DNA of 64,000 bases from Microstegium vimineum (lineage: Eukaryota > Streptophyta > Magnoliopsida > Poales > Poaceae). The translations under genes were made by a program, and so were the position numbers. The notes below the pieces were generated by a model. The model worked only from the letters and a program-made list of their open reading frames with translations. It was not told the DNA's origin and made no database searches. Numbering within the stretch: position 1 is the first letter of the stretch; each line of letters starts with the position of its first letter. Positions 34,141-46,422 of the stretch are shown here, piece after piece. The DNA lies in NCBI GenBank assembly GCA_022036555.1, contig CM039126.1:28129935-28193934 (forward strand). Direction: 5' to 3'.

Positions 34141-36398
34141 GCTAATTAGTGCATGATGGTCAACTTCAGAAAACCAAAGAAACAATAAAAGCAATGATGG
34201 CATATGAGAGTAAGGCTTGGTCAGTGCATCTATTTTTTTTAGTTTTGCAGAACACTGTGTTGCTTGGTTACCCAAAGGAAATTCATTCAGTTACACAATC
34301 GCTGATTCTTTTTTACAGTTTATCGAACAGCTGGGAAAATAGGCTACAATGCCCCTGTTGGTCAGTCCGGTTTGCAGGTTAGTATATGTTATGTCGGTTT
34401 GCAGGTTAGTATATGTTATGTCTTTGCTGCTACATTTTCCTTTATTTTTGCTTAAATTTGCTCCATACATTTTTCCCTGTTCTTGTTTGCTACAAATGGA
34501 GGACACAATGCTGACATTGGGATTTCAAGGATAAAAAAAAATTACTGAGCTCCAGGTAAAGCGTTACCTCTTTTTAAAGTTTTGTGAAGATCCGTGCTGC
34601 AAGGGACGCTAGGTTGCTTGATTTTCATATGAAAGTGTTCAGATCTAGCACTTGATGATTTTGTATATTCAACAATAATCCAACTGCCAATGATGTGCTC
34701 CCATTTTCCTGGTTTCAAATTCATAAACATAGAGTTAATTTTAGCTTCATCTTATATGTGGTAACACATATTTATTTTGCCTCGGCGACATGCAGTTTAG
34801 TCCAACTTAAATCTGTGGTTCCCTGTAGCCAAAGTGATTATCTGGATAACACGTTGAATATGATTACCTTATTCTAGGAACACTATTTTTTTATAGCAGC
34901 ACTGTTAGTGAAATAAAAATCTTTTGTTCTCGTGATGCTCTGTTCTTTAGGTTTTAGAGGAACACATCAACTGAATTTAATTTTAGAGGTTTATCTAATT
35001 GCTCCCTGGTTTCAGTCAGCTTTTGGTGGCATATGTACCTATGCTTTGTTTTCCTCCACTATGATATCTGATTCCAATCTGTAGTCACTTTGTGCTCATG
35101 CTGCTTGCATTTAGAGACCACATAAAATCTTTTTCCACTCTTTACTATTATTACCATTCCCAGACTCGCACCTTGGCAGTGGCAAAAGGTGGATTGAAAG
35201 ACTTTAGGAAAATGTCTTGGGTTAGTATACATGCTGAATATCAATTAGAATAAAACAGTCATCGTTGAATCTGTTACTGTTTTATATTGACACAAACTGT
35301 GATTCATTTGTTATTCGCTGCAAGATAAGCTGCCAGAATACGTGGCCAGCAGATACTGTTCCATCCTGCGTCCGGTAATAATTATGGGCAGGTATGGCAC
35401 ATTTTTTCCTTTCTCCCTATTTTTGTGCCTTCTTGATCTATAACCATCTCTCTTGGAAAACTATTATAAGGGAATTATGAATGTAGTTGTCCTCGATTAA
35501 ACTCAAAATCCAAGTGCAATTTGAAAAAAGATATCCTATATCGATGGATAATATGTACTCAAAGTCAACCAAGTTCAACTTTTTTAGCTGTGGACAACAC
35601 ATGCCATTGAACCAGCGGTGTTTCATGAAAAATGTGAGAAGAGTGAAAGTTTCCGTTCCAGTATATTCTCTAAGAGTAGGCATCCATTTTCCTTTTTGTG
35701 TTACCACTGACAAAGTGACAATGCAGGTTTTTTACTGAGGTAGTAGTCACTACAGGTTCTCCCTTCCCTAGGTGTTCAGATCTTACTGGAACTAGGTGAT
35801 GGTATGTAAAGACCTCCTGGACAGACCATCGTTCCTAAACACCAAAGAGTTGCAGGTATGCATCAGTTTGCTCCCCTCTATTTGTTTCTATTCAAATTCC
35901 AAATTCGCTCAGCCTTATCTTGCAAGCATACATGCACACAGCTGATTGGAAGGTTATTTTTGAGACGTCTTCATCTGAGTGCAGATAATTTTAGTAACAG
36001 ATCATTAGGTACATTGGTTCCAACATCCCCAGGACAGAGGATGTGTTCCATGGTGCTGATGTGCATGCTTCACGAAGGGAGTCCAAAGGTCGGATCGTAT
36101 AATTCTTCCCAACTGATACCAGGAGGACCAACTGAAAGTGCAGATGAAGCCATGTTTTTTTTCTCCGTGGCAAATGCTTGCATGTTAGAATGAGCGCTTG
36201 GGTTGCGAAATAACAATTTGGTCCAGTTTCCTTGCATATTGAGTTTTATCAGATGTTAGATTTTGAGTCCGATTCATAAACTATTTGATGTATCTATACC
36301 TATTATTAACCTATGGCTGTGCAATGTTATTGAACTCGGTTCTGCATTGAAGGATTTAATGTATATTTTTGAATGTGAAAATACATATGCCTACCAAT
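34141..36398 (+). other. Unassigned sequence with exon-like scraps, probably Helitron cargo
   Basis: Several short open stretches end in plausible donors, e.g. AGKIGYNAPVGQSGLQ near 34330-34377, QTRTLAVAKGGLKDFRKMSW near 35160-35220, DKLPEYVASRYCSILRPV near 35325 and RTEDVFHGADVHASRRESKG near 36030-36090. I recognise none of them. A 27-base tandem duplication around GTCGGTTTGCAGGTTAGTAT occurs at 34367-34415. The mosaic of scraps ending in a Helitron-like terminus suggests captured gene fragments. Confidence 0.4.
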
Positions 36399-36426
36399 GC
36401 GCGCGATGGCGCGCGTCTTCAACTAG
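36399..36426 (+). mobile_element. Helitron-type 3' terminus
   Basis: A GC hairpin (GCGCGC, loop GATG, GCGCGC) is followed after eight bases by CTAG and then a host T, the classic Helitron 3' end. I could not place the 5' TC end; it should lie somewhere between about 17 kb and 21 kb if the RFC1 fragments are its cargo. Confidence 0.6.
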
Positions 36427-37086
36427 TATATATAGCACAGATTCATTTTGCTGCTTCAGAATCATTGGGTCTCTATATGTTGCTGCTTCAATTTAAATTA
36501 AATGCGCCAGTACTATACCCTGCTAGCCTATCACATATATAGGACCAAAAATTTAAGTAGCATCTAGGTGATAATTGGAGCACAAATATAAAATACATTT
36601 TTAAATTAAATATGGTACATGATTATTTTGGATAAGTGTATATATGTATGGATCCCCCTTAATGAAAAACGTGCTAGGCCACAGTTTCAATTGAAAAAAA
36701 AGATTGCCTTTATTATATGGATGCTTAATGATTGTTTAAGATTGTTTCCCCAAAGATACGTTGCTGATAGTTTTGAGGCAGCTCAATGCATCTACTGTAT
36801 CTGAATCTCAAGAAGGAAAACAAGCATGTATCCTTACCCATCTCTTGTTTATTACTATTGACAATGATTACTTTCTTTGCTTTTGCAACTAAGACAGGGC
36901 CGTGAAGCTAAATTCTGCATCAGCTGCTATCTTAATTGTAGTTTCCTCTCCCATTTGAACGCATACTTTTTTTTTGTGAAGCTAAGAACACCTATACACC
37001 TTTGATATATATATATTTACATTCCCTATACTTGACTATTTTTTCAGTTGGTGATTAACAATATACTATACTAATTAAATGGATCT
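36427..37086. other. AT-rich sequence without recognisable features
   Basis: Between the Helitron-like end and the CACTA element. No ORF, terminus or repeat of note. Confidence 0.4.
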
Positions 37087-37089
37087 TCA

Positions 37090-38744
37090 CACTACGCATG
37101 AGTAGCTGATCACTGGCGGTTCAAAACCCCCTTCACTGGCGGATTTGAACTGCCACAACTAACTCGACAGTGATGAGCTGATCACATCACTGCCGGTTCC
37201 TCTAACCAACCGGCAGTGTAGATGATATATCACTGTTAGTTTTATTTGAACCGGCAGTGACTTTTTTTTACAATTTACATTTTATTAAATGTTTTATTTT
37301 AATTTGGGGTTTAGGATTTAGGGTAGAGGTGGTGGTTTAGGGTTTAGAGGTGGTGGGTGGGAGGTTGGGGAGGTGGTTGCTATCGAACCATTTGATATCG
37401 ATGTGAAGGTGGTTGTGGACCAGCGACAATACAAACTCATCAGCATTTACATTACAAAAGTTCCAAACAAAACTTAAAGTATCGAATTAATTGTCGCATT
37501 ACAATAGCCTATCGATGCGGTCTCTTCCGTAATCCACCTTGAACTTCTTAGTCCTCGCAATGGAGAATGCTCCTTTCTTGGACAATACCTCGTCCAACAC
37601 AAACGTTGCTATATCCTCTTAAGCTCCTCTTATCTTAAAATCTAGCAACATGTTGTGATTCTATTCTTTGCGTTGTAATTGAAGCAAGATGATATTGAGA
37701 TGCACATACGTAAGACAAAAAATAGAAATGGGACGCCTACGTACCATGTCATATCCTATATTTTTTTTGCGCCAAAGTAGCTCATCATTGGCCACATCAC
37801 ATAGAACCCGCATTCGTTATTCCCCATTGGTTGATTTAGGGTCTTGACATCCTCCATATACTTCACCGTGAATGGGGCTTTTCATTTCTTTTGCATCTTG
37901 CTATCCAGTATTAAATGTATGTAAAAATATAACTAATTGCAAAGTTTATCTATAATTTTCAAGATGAATCTTTCGAACCTAGCTACTCCATGATTGGACA
38001 ATAATTACCAAATAAAAAACAAAGTGCTACAACTTTTCGAATAATTTTGGATCTAAAAGCTCCAAAAAATAGACACAAATTGCAACAACCCTCTTCTTGA
38101 TCATGAACAATAGTATAGCTCCAAACTATGGATTTGCACACATAAAATTCGAATTTATTTGGCTACAAATAGCAATCGTTTATACTAATTTTCACAAAGG
38201 TTGATTTACCACAATTTAAATGCCTTGCTCAAGATCCAATTCAAATGTGCTCTCTAAAATGAAGAAATTAAACAACTACAATATATAAGAATCAATATCC
38301 AAACACAAAAGCAATGTAAACCTACAATTCCAAAGAAGTAAGCTTGTTACTAACCATGAGCTAGAAGATTGTGAGCATCCAAGAGTGTCCTTGAGCAATC
38401 TAGTGAAGAGCAGCCGCAACAATGGAGGTGAAGAGAGCAGCCGCAACAATGTAATGGAGACCACTGTATTGTTTCCGTTGGGACAGAGGGGAGGAAATCG
38501 AGATATTTATATTGTCCATATATCACATGCGGTTTATAAACCACCAACCGGCAGTGAAGCTCATCATCACTGCCGGTTCATGCCACGAACCGGCAGTGAT
38601 GATGAGCTTCACTGCCAGTTGGTGGCTGACCCCAATCATTTGGGGCCTGTCAGAGCTTGAACCAGTAGTGAATATTTATTAATGTCGGCCCAATAAAAAA
38701 CTGGCAGCGATGGGCCGGCAGTGATGTACGAATCTGTAGTAGTG
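37090..38744. mobile_element. Non-autonomous CACTA (En/Spm) transposon
   Basis: Left end CACTACGCATGAGTAGCTG, right end CTGTAGTAGTG, flanked by a perfect TCA duplication (37087-37089, 38745-38747). Both subterminal regions repeat CCGGCAGTGA/TCACTGCCGGTT in both orientations, typical transposase-binding arrays of CACTA elements. No transposase ORF. Length 1655 bases. Confidence 0.9.
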
Positions 38745-38747
38745 TCA

Positions 38748-39228
38748 TGCTCCCTCCCATCACAGACATGTGACATTTTGGGTTGTTCGATGTTGTCAAC
38801 TATTCTAAGCTTTGACCATAAATTACTTCTTACCTATTGAGTTTGTTTTTTTAGAAGTCGGGTGGGGAGGCCCCCATTTGATATATATATATATACACAC
38901 ACCCCTCTTGTAATTACTCACTAGTCTAGGGTTCTATCTACACTTTGTACATCACCATATCTGCCCCCTTTGGGCATAGTAATACCCGAGTTGGTCATTT
39001 GTAACATGGTACATAGCCTAGGTTTAGGGTTCACCATCCTACTATCGCAGGCGTGCCACTACTGCGGGTCGGCGAAGCCATCTCCACCTTCCCCTCCCTC
39101 CTGACCTATGCTCGCATGGCCATTCGCATCTCCACGCTCCCATGCAGCCACCCGCATCCCCAAGCCCCACGTGCCTGCACCCCGCGCCTCTATGGCTACC
39201 CTCCCTCTGCTCTCCCCTCCCTCTCTCT
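38748..39228. other. Flank or 5' part of a Copia remnant
   Basis: Contains TA and CA microsatellites at 38881-38905. No gene. It may include the old Copia LTR or leader, but no LTR borders were found. Confidence 0.35.
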
Positions 39229-39428
39229 CCCGTGCTCTATCATCTTGGTACTGAATGTTATTCCTCTTATTTACTTGCTCTCTAAAGAGAGGAACACAGA
39301 GAAAAAGTAGGTGCTGCTCTCTGCTCTCCTTCTGTTCTACTCCGCTCTACTTTTTCTCTGTGTTCCTCTCTTTAGAGAGCAAGTAAATAAGAGGAATAAC
39401 ATTCAGTACCAAGATGATAGAGCACGGG
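39229..39428. repeat. Perfect 82-base inverted repeat with 36-base loop
   Basis: Arms 39229-39310 and 39347-39428 are exact reverse complements over 82 bases (outer end CCCGTGCTCTATCATC, inner end AAAAAGTAG). Lack of any mismatch implies a recent origin or conversion. Confidence 0.97.
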
Positions 39429-39639
39429 CAGTTGTTGCTTCCATGGTGTCCCTTGGAAGGTCGAGTACCATCCTATTCCTCGCTACCTCATCATCTTCAA
39501 TGGCACAAATTGGGGCATGTTCACTTTTCACATGGAGGTACACATGGGCAAAAAGTAGCTATATGGTGCTATCTCAAGGGTGAGCAGCCTTTTCCGTCCA
39601 CACCACCTCTTCCCACTCCACCTATTATGCACCGAATGC

Positions 39640-42000
39640 AGATGATGCGGTCAAGAAGCCTCTTCTTGAGGCGTTTGAGGCTCAGATGGAGGCTACCAAT
39701 TGGCACTTGATATACAAGCGAGCTGGCTACGTGAGGAGGCATGTGCCAAGGCTATCCTGCTCGTGAGCATGGAGGTTGACATCTCTTTCTCCCTCTGTGG
39801 TATCTCCACTTCTCACTCATTGTGGGCTCACCTCCACCGCAGTTACGAGATTTGTAACAAGGCATTGTATCTCGCGGTGGTGGAGGAGGCCCGATCGCTC
39901 CATCAGCATGACTCTACCATGGAGTTCCACTGTCAGATCTCTGTTATCTGGCATCGTCTAGACGTCTTGGGTGTGGAGTAACTGTGCTAGTGACACTTGT
40001 GGGTACTATGATCATCACTAGGGCTAGCGGGACACTCCACACCTTCATGAGTTCTTCTCCTGCCTTTGTCCTGAGTTTGAGGTTTGAATGCATCTAGACC
40101 CTAGAGATTTTAGTGATTAATGACAATGCAAGATTATTTGATTAACTTGTATTTTGTAGAGGCAAATTGAAGTTAGATCATGATAATGGGGATTGTTTGG
40201 ATAATCAATGGTTTTAATATCGCTATTGATGGAATCGTTTCGATTTTTAAAGGATTGGTTACAAAGTTAAGGACAGACTAGTTCTAAGTATTGATTGGAG
40301 TTGGAGAGACACTTAGAGTAGTTTAGGACTTTGTTTTTTTCCTTTGGTCGTACTATCGAGGGGTATGATCTAGTAGCTTGACCTAAGTAAGACTAATGGC
40401 TTAGATGTGGTGTACACTTATTAAACTTAGTACTAGGTAGCTTAGAAACAGACCTAAGATGAAGTGCATCAACCCCATTCACAAAGTGTTTGGATTGGAA
40501 GTGATTTGGGACTTCAAGTAAGCTCTAGACTCTGCTATTCAGATGGTCTGAACCAATTGGAAGGCGTTTTGGCTTTGGACTCTGTCAGGACTAGGGATCC
40601 GAACTAATGGTGATAGTCCAGACGTCAATGAGATAGCCTATCATTTGTTTGATCTGTGAGGGTCGGACCCTAGCTCCTTGATCCAAAGTGACTAGAGGGA
40701 GTCTAGTCCAAAGCTTTCACTAAAAAGGGAAAGTACAAAAATAGCTAGTTTAATGACTGGGGGGGGTATTTATACTTGCCCAACTCATCCATTCTAGTTA
40801 TCTTGCCCATTTTCTTCGGATGATACAACTCTTGTGAGTGCAAGAGCATTTTGAGGTGTTTCAGATTTGAGAATCCAAGGCTAAGGACCTCATAAGTGTC
40901 TATGGAGTAGCAAGTGTCCATTCACCACCCTCATTAGCCTTGTCATGGTCAAGTAAGATCTTGTGCTTGTTATCTTGGTGTTCGACATCACCTATATGGC
41001 TTGGTGGCAATTGAGAGCTTGGTGATCATTCGGAGAGCTTGTGGATGACCCAACTAAATATGTGATCGGTTGGTGGAGATTCATTGAGCCAGAGCGGTGA
41101 AGAGTTAGCCCGGAGAGAGCACTTGGTCTGGGCCCAGACCAAGGGCAAGCTACACCTTGTGTTGGTGCTCCAGTGAGGACAAGGGGGAGTGTGGACTACT
41201 CTATACCTCGGGAACATCATTGTGTCCCTTTCTTTAATTCACTTTGTTCAATTTACTTTGAGCATTTAAATTTTTGCATTTCCATACTTAGAATTGAACT
41301 GCTAGCTTAGGAATGGAACTATGGTTCTAAAGTAGGACTTAATTATTGCTTTAGATTTTAGTGAAGCCCAATTCACACCCCTCTTGGGCATCTTGATCCT
41401 TTCAAGGTTGTTAGGTCATAGCTCTTGACTCATCATCCTCAGTCGTATCTTGATGAGGTGATGCGGGACCTACATGCTGAGTAGAGTGGGGGCTAATTTT
41501 TGCTCTACAGTCCTTTGTTTTGGCTACTTGGGCTCCCCTTCTACCCACCACTCCTCCATAGCCACCACTATCACCATCCACTGAGCCTTAGTGTGGCTAC
41601 TATGGCAAGCTTCAACACACCAAGGATGTATGCCGGAATAAGTAGCGCGACAAGAAGACTCGTCGTGGGGAGTCTAGTGTAGCTTGCTTAGTCATTGTCG
41701 AGGTTCTCATGTTGTTCTACAATCTCAATGTTGTTGCTTCCTTACCCTCTTGAACTTCTATTTGGGCTTCTAGTCCTCCTCCACCACCACCTCCTTCATC
41801 AGGTATATCATCTAAGTGGTTCCTTGATTTTGGTGAATCCTTCCATATGACTCTGGATTCTAGTCACTTTTCAACTCTATCCTATGTTCATCCTCCTCCT
41901 ATTGTTCAGATAGTTGATGGCACCTCTGTTCCTGTTGTTGGTAGTGGTGTTCTCTCTACATACTTTTTTCATGTTCTTATTGCCTCTCATGTCCATTGTT
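39640..42000 (+). pseudogene. Ty1/copia gag-protease remnant, split by a solo LTR
   Basis: 39700-39981 encodes a Copia gag segment (LREEACAKAILLVSMEVD, YEICNKALYLAVVEEARSLH). It continues to PEFE at 40080, and after the solo LTR resumes with LLTHHPQSYLDEVMRDLHAE at about 41420-41483. Then come a degraded zinc-knuckle area (RNKSRDKKTRRG) and the start of the protease/core (LDFGESFHMTLDSSHFSTLS) near 41810-41890, ending about 41996. Stops and frame breaks throughout. Confidence 0.78.
40085..41404. mobile_element. Solo LTR (1320 bases) inserted in Copia gag
   Basis: Starts TGAATGCATCTAGACCC and ends CATCTTGATCCTTTCA, flanked by a perfect AGGTT duplication (40080-40084, 41405-41409). Removing it and one AGGTT restores the Copia gag order. 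No internal sequence. Confidence 0.88.
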
Positions 42001-44720
42001 AGCATTTCTTAACATCATCACTAAGGTGAGATATCCCCAGCAATGATGTCAGAAATGAGGGCCACATCTACTAGCATCACTTAAGTTAAGTTGTCATCCC
42101 TAACATGACACTAGAGACATATAAGTATTATAATCATGACCCTTACTCCAAATATATATATTAAAGGCTATCTGCAAGCACACATATAAAATACACCCAT
42201 TGTAGCATTTCACCGAGGAATGTTCCAGGTACCATTATTTATACTTTACCACTAGAAAGGATCTAGGAGGTATAAATATAATAGTAGCTATAACTTCTAC
42301 ACATACACATGTGATAGGAGTTCCACTAGATCATTACTCATAATAGGGAATCAATCTAATAATAAAGTAAAGGTAAATGATAAAGATAGATAAAGATATG
42401 TCCATGATTATCTCAGAGCACTCCCACCTATAGCACTAGCATTGACAAGAATAGAAGATTAAAGACTAACCCCTAATGTCATTCTAATTATAAGTCATAA
42501 CCTATCCTAATTAGTGCAATGCATCTAGCAATCATAGATAAAGTTTATTTATGTATATATCTAAGCAACAATGACTGAGCCCGCTGAGAACAACGCACAA
42601 CCATGACCCGTGAATACATCATCCACAATTCTGTATTTGGGGAGTGGACTACAGAGGACTCTATGGGAATATCACACCCGTGATCTACCACATGACCCGG
42701 AACATAGGAGACATTCACACATAAACAATGTCTAAGCACCACACCTACACAATATCTATCACCCACCCACTGATCTAATGAATGAGCGCTATACGAACAT
42801 GAATAATAACTTAAGCATAATCTATTTATGCTAGATATATAATCAAAGTAGATGATGAACATTATAACTAAGAATGCATAAACAACTAAGCATGTAGTCA
42901 TATCTAGAACAATAAGATTCAACTTGAACAAGAATAAGAACTGGAATAAGAACTAGAAGAACAGAGATGAACTAGAAGAACAATGATGAACTGCATGAAT
43001 AATATTGTATTATAAGAGAGGATTACAATGGTTTACCAAGCCTCCTCGTGACTAATCCGGAATCCAAGCTATGCTTGCCGCTTCTAATTCTATTCTAATT
43101 TAGCTATGCCCTAGATGTGGTGCAGCTCTGAGGTTATCCTTTCAAGGGACACCTCTTGACCTAACTGAGATTGGATTGATTCATGTATTATGACTGATTC
43201 CTCCTGAGAGGGGGATCTAGGGCTCCTTATATAGCCCGCTGGGATGAACCGCAGTCCTTAGATCAAATCAACCTTGAACAAAAGCTTAGACTAGATCTAG
43301 AGGTCGGTTAGGCGCCACCACACGAAATGTGGGGGAAGGACTCCCCCAGGATGACCGGCCTAGGGTTGGGGTCGGCCGGCCCCCCTCTGACCCATCTCGG
43401 CCTCCGCTGCATTCCATTGCCTTCTTGAGTCTTCTAGAACATTCTAGAGTTGGTGCCCAATCGGTTTACGCAGGAAGTCGTGTTGGGGTTGGATTCTTCT
43501 CCGTATTCAATCATATTTTCCTTTTTAATCTTTGTAGAATCACAATTCACCTAAACTATGAAATATTGTCAGTTTAAACCCTATTCTATTTTGGTGATTG
43601 TTTTTATATCCTTTTCCATAGTTTAATTGATCTTTAAATATACTAGTTAATTACCATCAACAAACTCTCTCAAGCTTACCCTTTGCTAGTCTCTTAGCAA
43701 ACCTCTTGGATGGATCAAGAGTTGTTGCAATGCTTTCACGCCTCAAAAGTACACATGCTTTCAAACAAAAATTCTCCTCTAGATTAGACTAAACTATTCT
43801 AACTTTCAAAACATACCCATATTACCTTCAACCATGGAGCTTATAGCCTTCACTTGGGTCTTGAGCAATTGAAAAGTAGAATGATCAAACCAAGCACTAT
43901 GTCTCAAGTTCTTTGCTTAGTCAATTATATCAATAAGATACAATATTACGAAGACACTCCTAATGTCCACACAGGTAAAGTGTATACAACCTAAGAAAAC
44001 AAAAGAAAAAAATCACAATAACATCTATCTTGTGACAACAAGGTACAATACACAACATTCTTCATTTTGTTCACCTAAATCACAACACTTGGACCACGAT
44101 GAAATATCTTTAAAAGAAACAATTATAAAGACATGACACACACACACACATCATCATCATCATCATTGCCATGATATAACTAATGGAAGGCCAGATTATA
44201 GATTTCACTCCAGAGAGAAAATTCTTCTTAGTCCAAAAAAATGCCTTAAGCAAGGCTATTGTTAGGTACAACAACCAGCTAAGATTAGATTTAGAGATTT
44301 TTCCCTAGAGCTAAAGAACAGGTACTCATGAGTACCATCAAATCAAAGATCCCCAATGCTGCTTCCACCTGCCTTTAAGTTAGTGATATCATACCACTTA
44401 GTCTTGGTCAATAACTAACGTCCACAAACTCTTCAAAGGGACAATTTTTAGGTGTTCCACACCACAATATATGATAGCTATGCTAATAGGAGAATAATCA
44501 AAAGTAAGTGATTCCTCGAATCAATGCCAAAGTGACAAAAGTATGTATAAAACGACACATGAAAGGGATGAAGATGTCATCACGAGAAGTAACTGGCCGC
44601 TATCATTGTCATTTCCATTGATTATGTTTAAGGATAATCTCTCACATGACGTTATGAAGATTGTGGCAATCTGGCAGAGAATGCCAGAGATAGGTCTGGA
44701 GAATATGAGCATGTGAAGTG
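41997..44720 (-). mobile_element. Ty3/gypsy remnant on the minus strand: 3' LTR plus internal end
   Basis: The putative LTR is 41997-43662: on the minus strand it begins TGTTGATGGTAATTAAC, directly after a purine stretch AAGCTTGAGAGAGTT, and ends GATGTTAAGAAATGCTAACA. The phrases around the ends recall Tat/Athila-type grass LTRs. To its right about 1 kb of internal-type sequence (43663-44720) has no ORF. There is a CA/TCA microsatellite at 44138-44166. The other LTR is not seen. Confidence 0.55.
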
Positions 44721-46422
44721 AAGACCCATCAAATTTGTAAATAATTATTACAAAAATAAATTCATAACTTGTTTCATAAGAAATTAGATGGAGACCAATG
44801 TTACATCAAAATTATAGAGCTCGGAGAGATGTACAACTTGATAGTTGACAAAAGAAATCATTTGAGATTTTTTTATAGGTGCCCTTATAAGTTCTTGGAT
44901 TCTTAATTTTGAATTTGAGTTCTTTCGAATGACCGCACATGGTCAACATCAAATGGGATTATTCCATTTGATGTACATCTTTGTTGTTGAAAGTTTTTTC
45001 ATTTAAGACTATCGAGGTGCCCCAATTCATGGTAGAATCTTTGGTTGAAAACAATGAAATAAATGTTTGGCACAACAATAATGAGATGAGTACTTTAAGT
45101 GGGTTCACAGGGCTTAAGTTTATGGATTCTAGTCCCATAGACGATCGTAAGCACACATGTATTTTATATGTGAACTTGTGATTTCTAACGAGTGCTTGCC
45201 TATATATGGTTTCTAAAATACAAAATATTTTTGCTTTTTTGAAGAACATAGAAATCCATTTCTAGTGACAATCCACATAATAGATTGTCCTTGAAAATAT
45301 ATTTGGAGAGGCCGTTCTGTGGCCATCACTAAAAATATGTTATTTATACAGACACTTGCTTAGAAATGGTTGCAAAACCTGTCCCTAGAAATCATTTCTT
45401 TTGAAACTCCTAGAAATCAATTTTGGCAGTTATTAGAATCATTTTGGATTAGTATGTGTGTGTGGGTGGGGGGGGGGGGGGGGGGGGCGTGCAAAGCAAA
45501 CCTAGTTTAGGAAGGAAAAATATTTGAGAGAGGAAGAGGATGGCTTAATAATCACGTTTCAATCCTGATCCAACTTATATGATAGATCGACTAAAGATAG
45601 AAAATTTCAATCACCTGTCTATAGATACCTGTATTTTTTTTCTTATAATAATATTCCTTTGTTTTCAAACATCACTTGGTCAATGCAGACATCAGCTAGA
45701 TGGCATGCAGAGGTCTTCTGAAATATTAAAGAAAAAAATTAACCTTTTAATAAGGGAAATAATTGGCAACAGCATTTAAAGTGCTCCCTAAAAGAAGACG
45801 GTCACTTTGCTTTGATACATAAAAAATGATATCTTGATAACTACACAAAAGCATTGGATGGTCTATAATGATAAGTGGAGATCTGAAAGGAATGGTAAAC
45901 CTTTTGTGCTAAGAAACAACGGCTTCTGTTTCCTACAACAAAAGATTGCCCTTTTTTCTCAATTTGCAGCGACCGGTCTTGTTGTGTTGTGATACCTTTA
46001 TCATAGTGATGATATTTTTTTTAATTTCAAATAAATTCTGGAACATGGACAAACCGGGGTTAAGAAACAATACATCAGGCAGCCGTAATTTGTAATTGTA
46101 GCACTTCTAATTATTAAGCCATTATGGAAAGTTGATTCAAAATTTTCTAAGAATGTATATAGGTGACTAGGTGAGGTTTCATCAGCAGCAAGCAATTACG
46201 ACTGGACATCCACAAAGTGGGAATGCACGTGACACAATGAGTACCTTTTTGAGAGTCACGATCAAAGGATATGAGAAGTACACACAGTATATGAGGAAAC
46301 GTGTAATGTGTTGTTATCAAACTCTTCCTAGCATGGTGTTGGAGACAGAAAAACTTGCATATATAACCTGTTATAAACATGGCAGTAGAGATGATTTAGA
46401 TCATCAACTACACGTGCTCCAC
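44721..46422. other. Unassigned AT-rich sequence, possibly CACTA-derived
   Basis: No convincing gene. Phrases such as ATCTAGAAATC-type repeats (e.g. AGAAATCCATTTCTAG, CCTAGAAATCAATTTTGG) between 45250 and 45430 resemble subterminal parts of grass CACTA elements, but no termini are found. A run of 20 G lies at 45468-45487. Confidence 0.3.
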
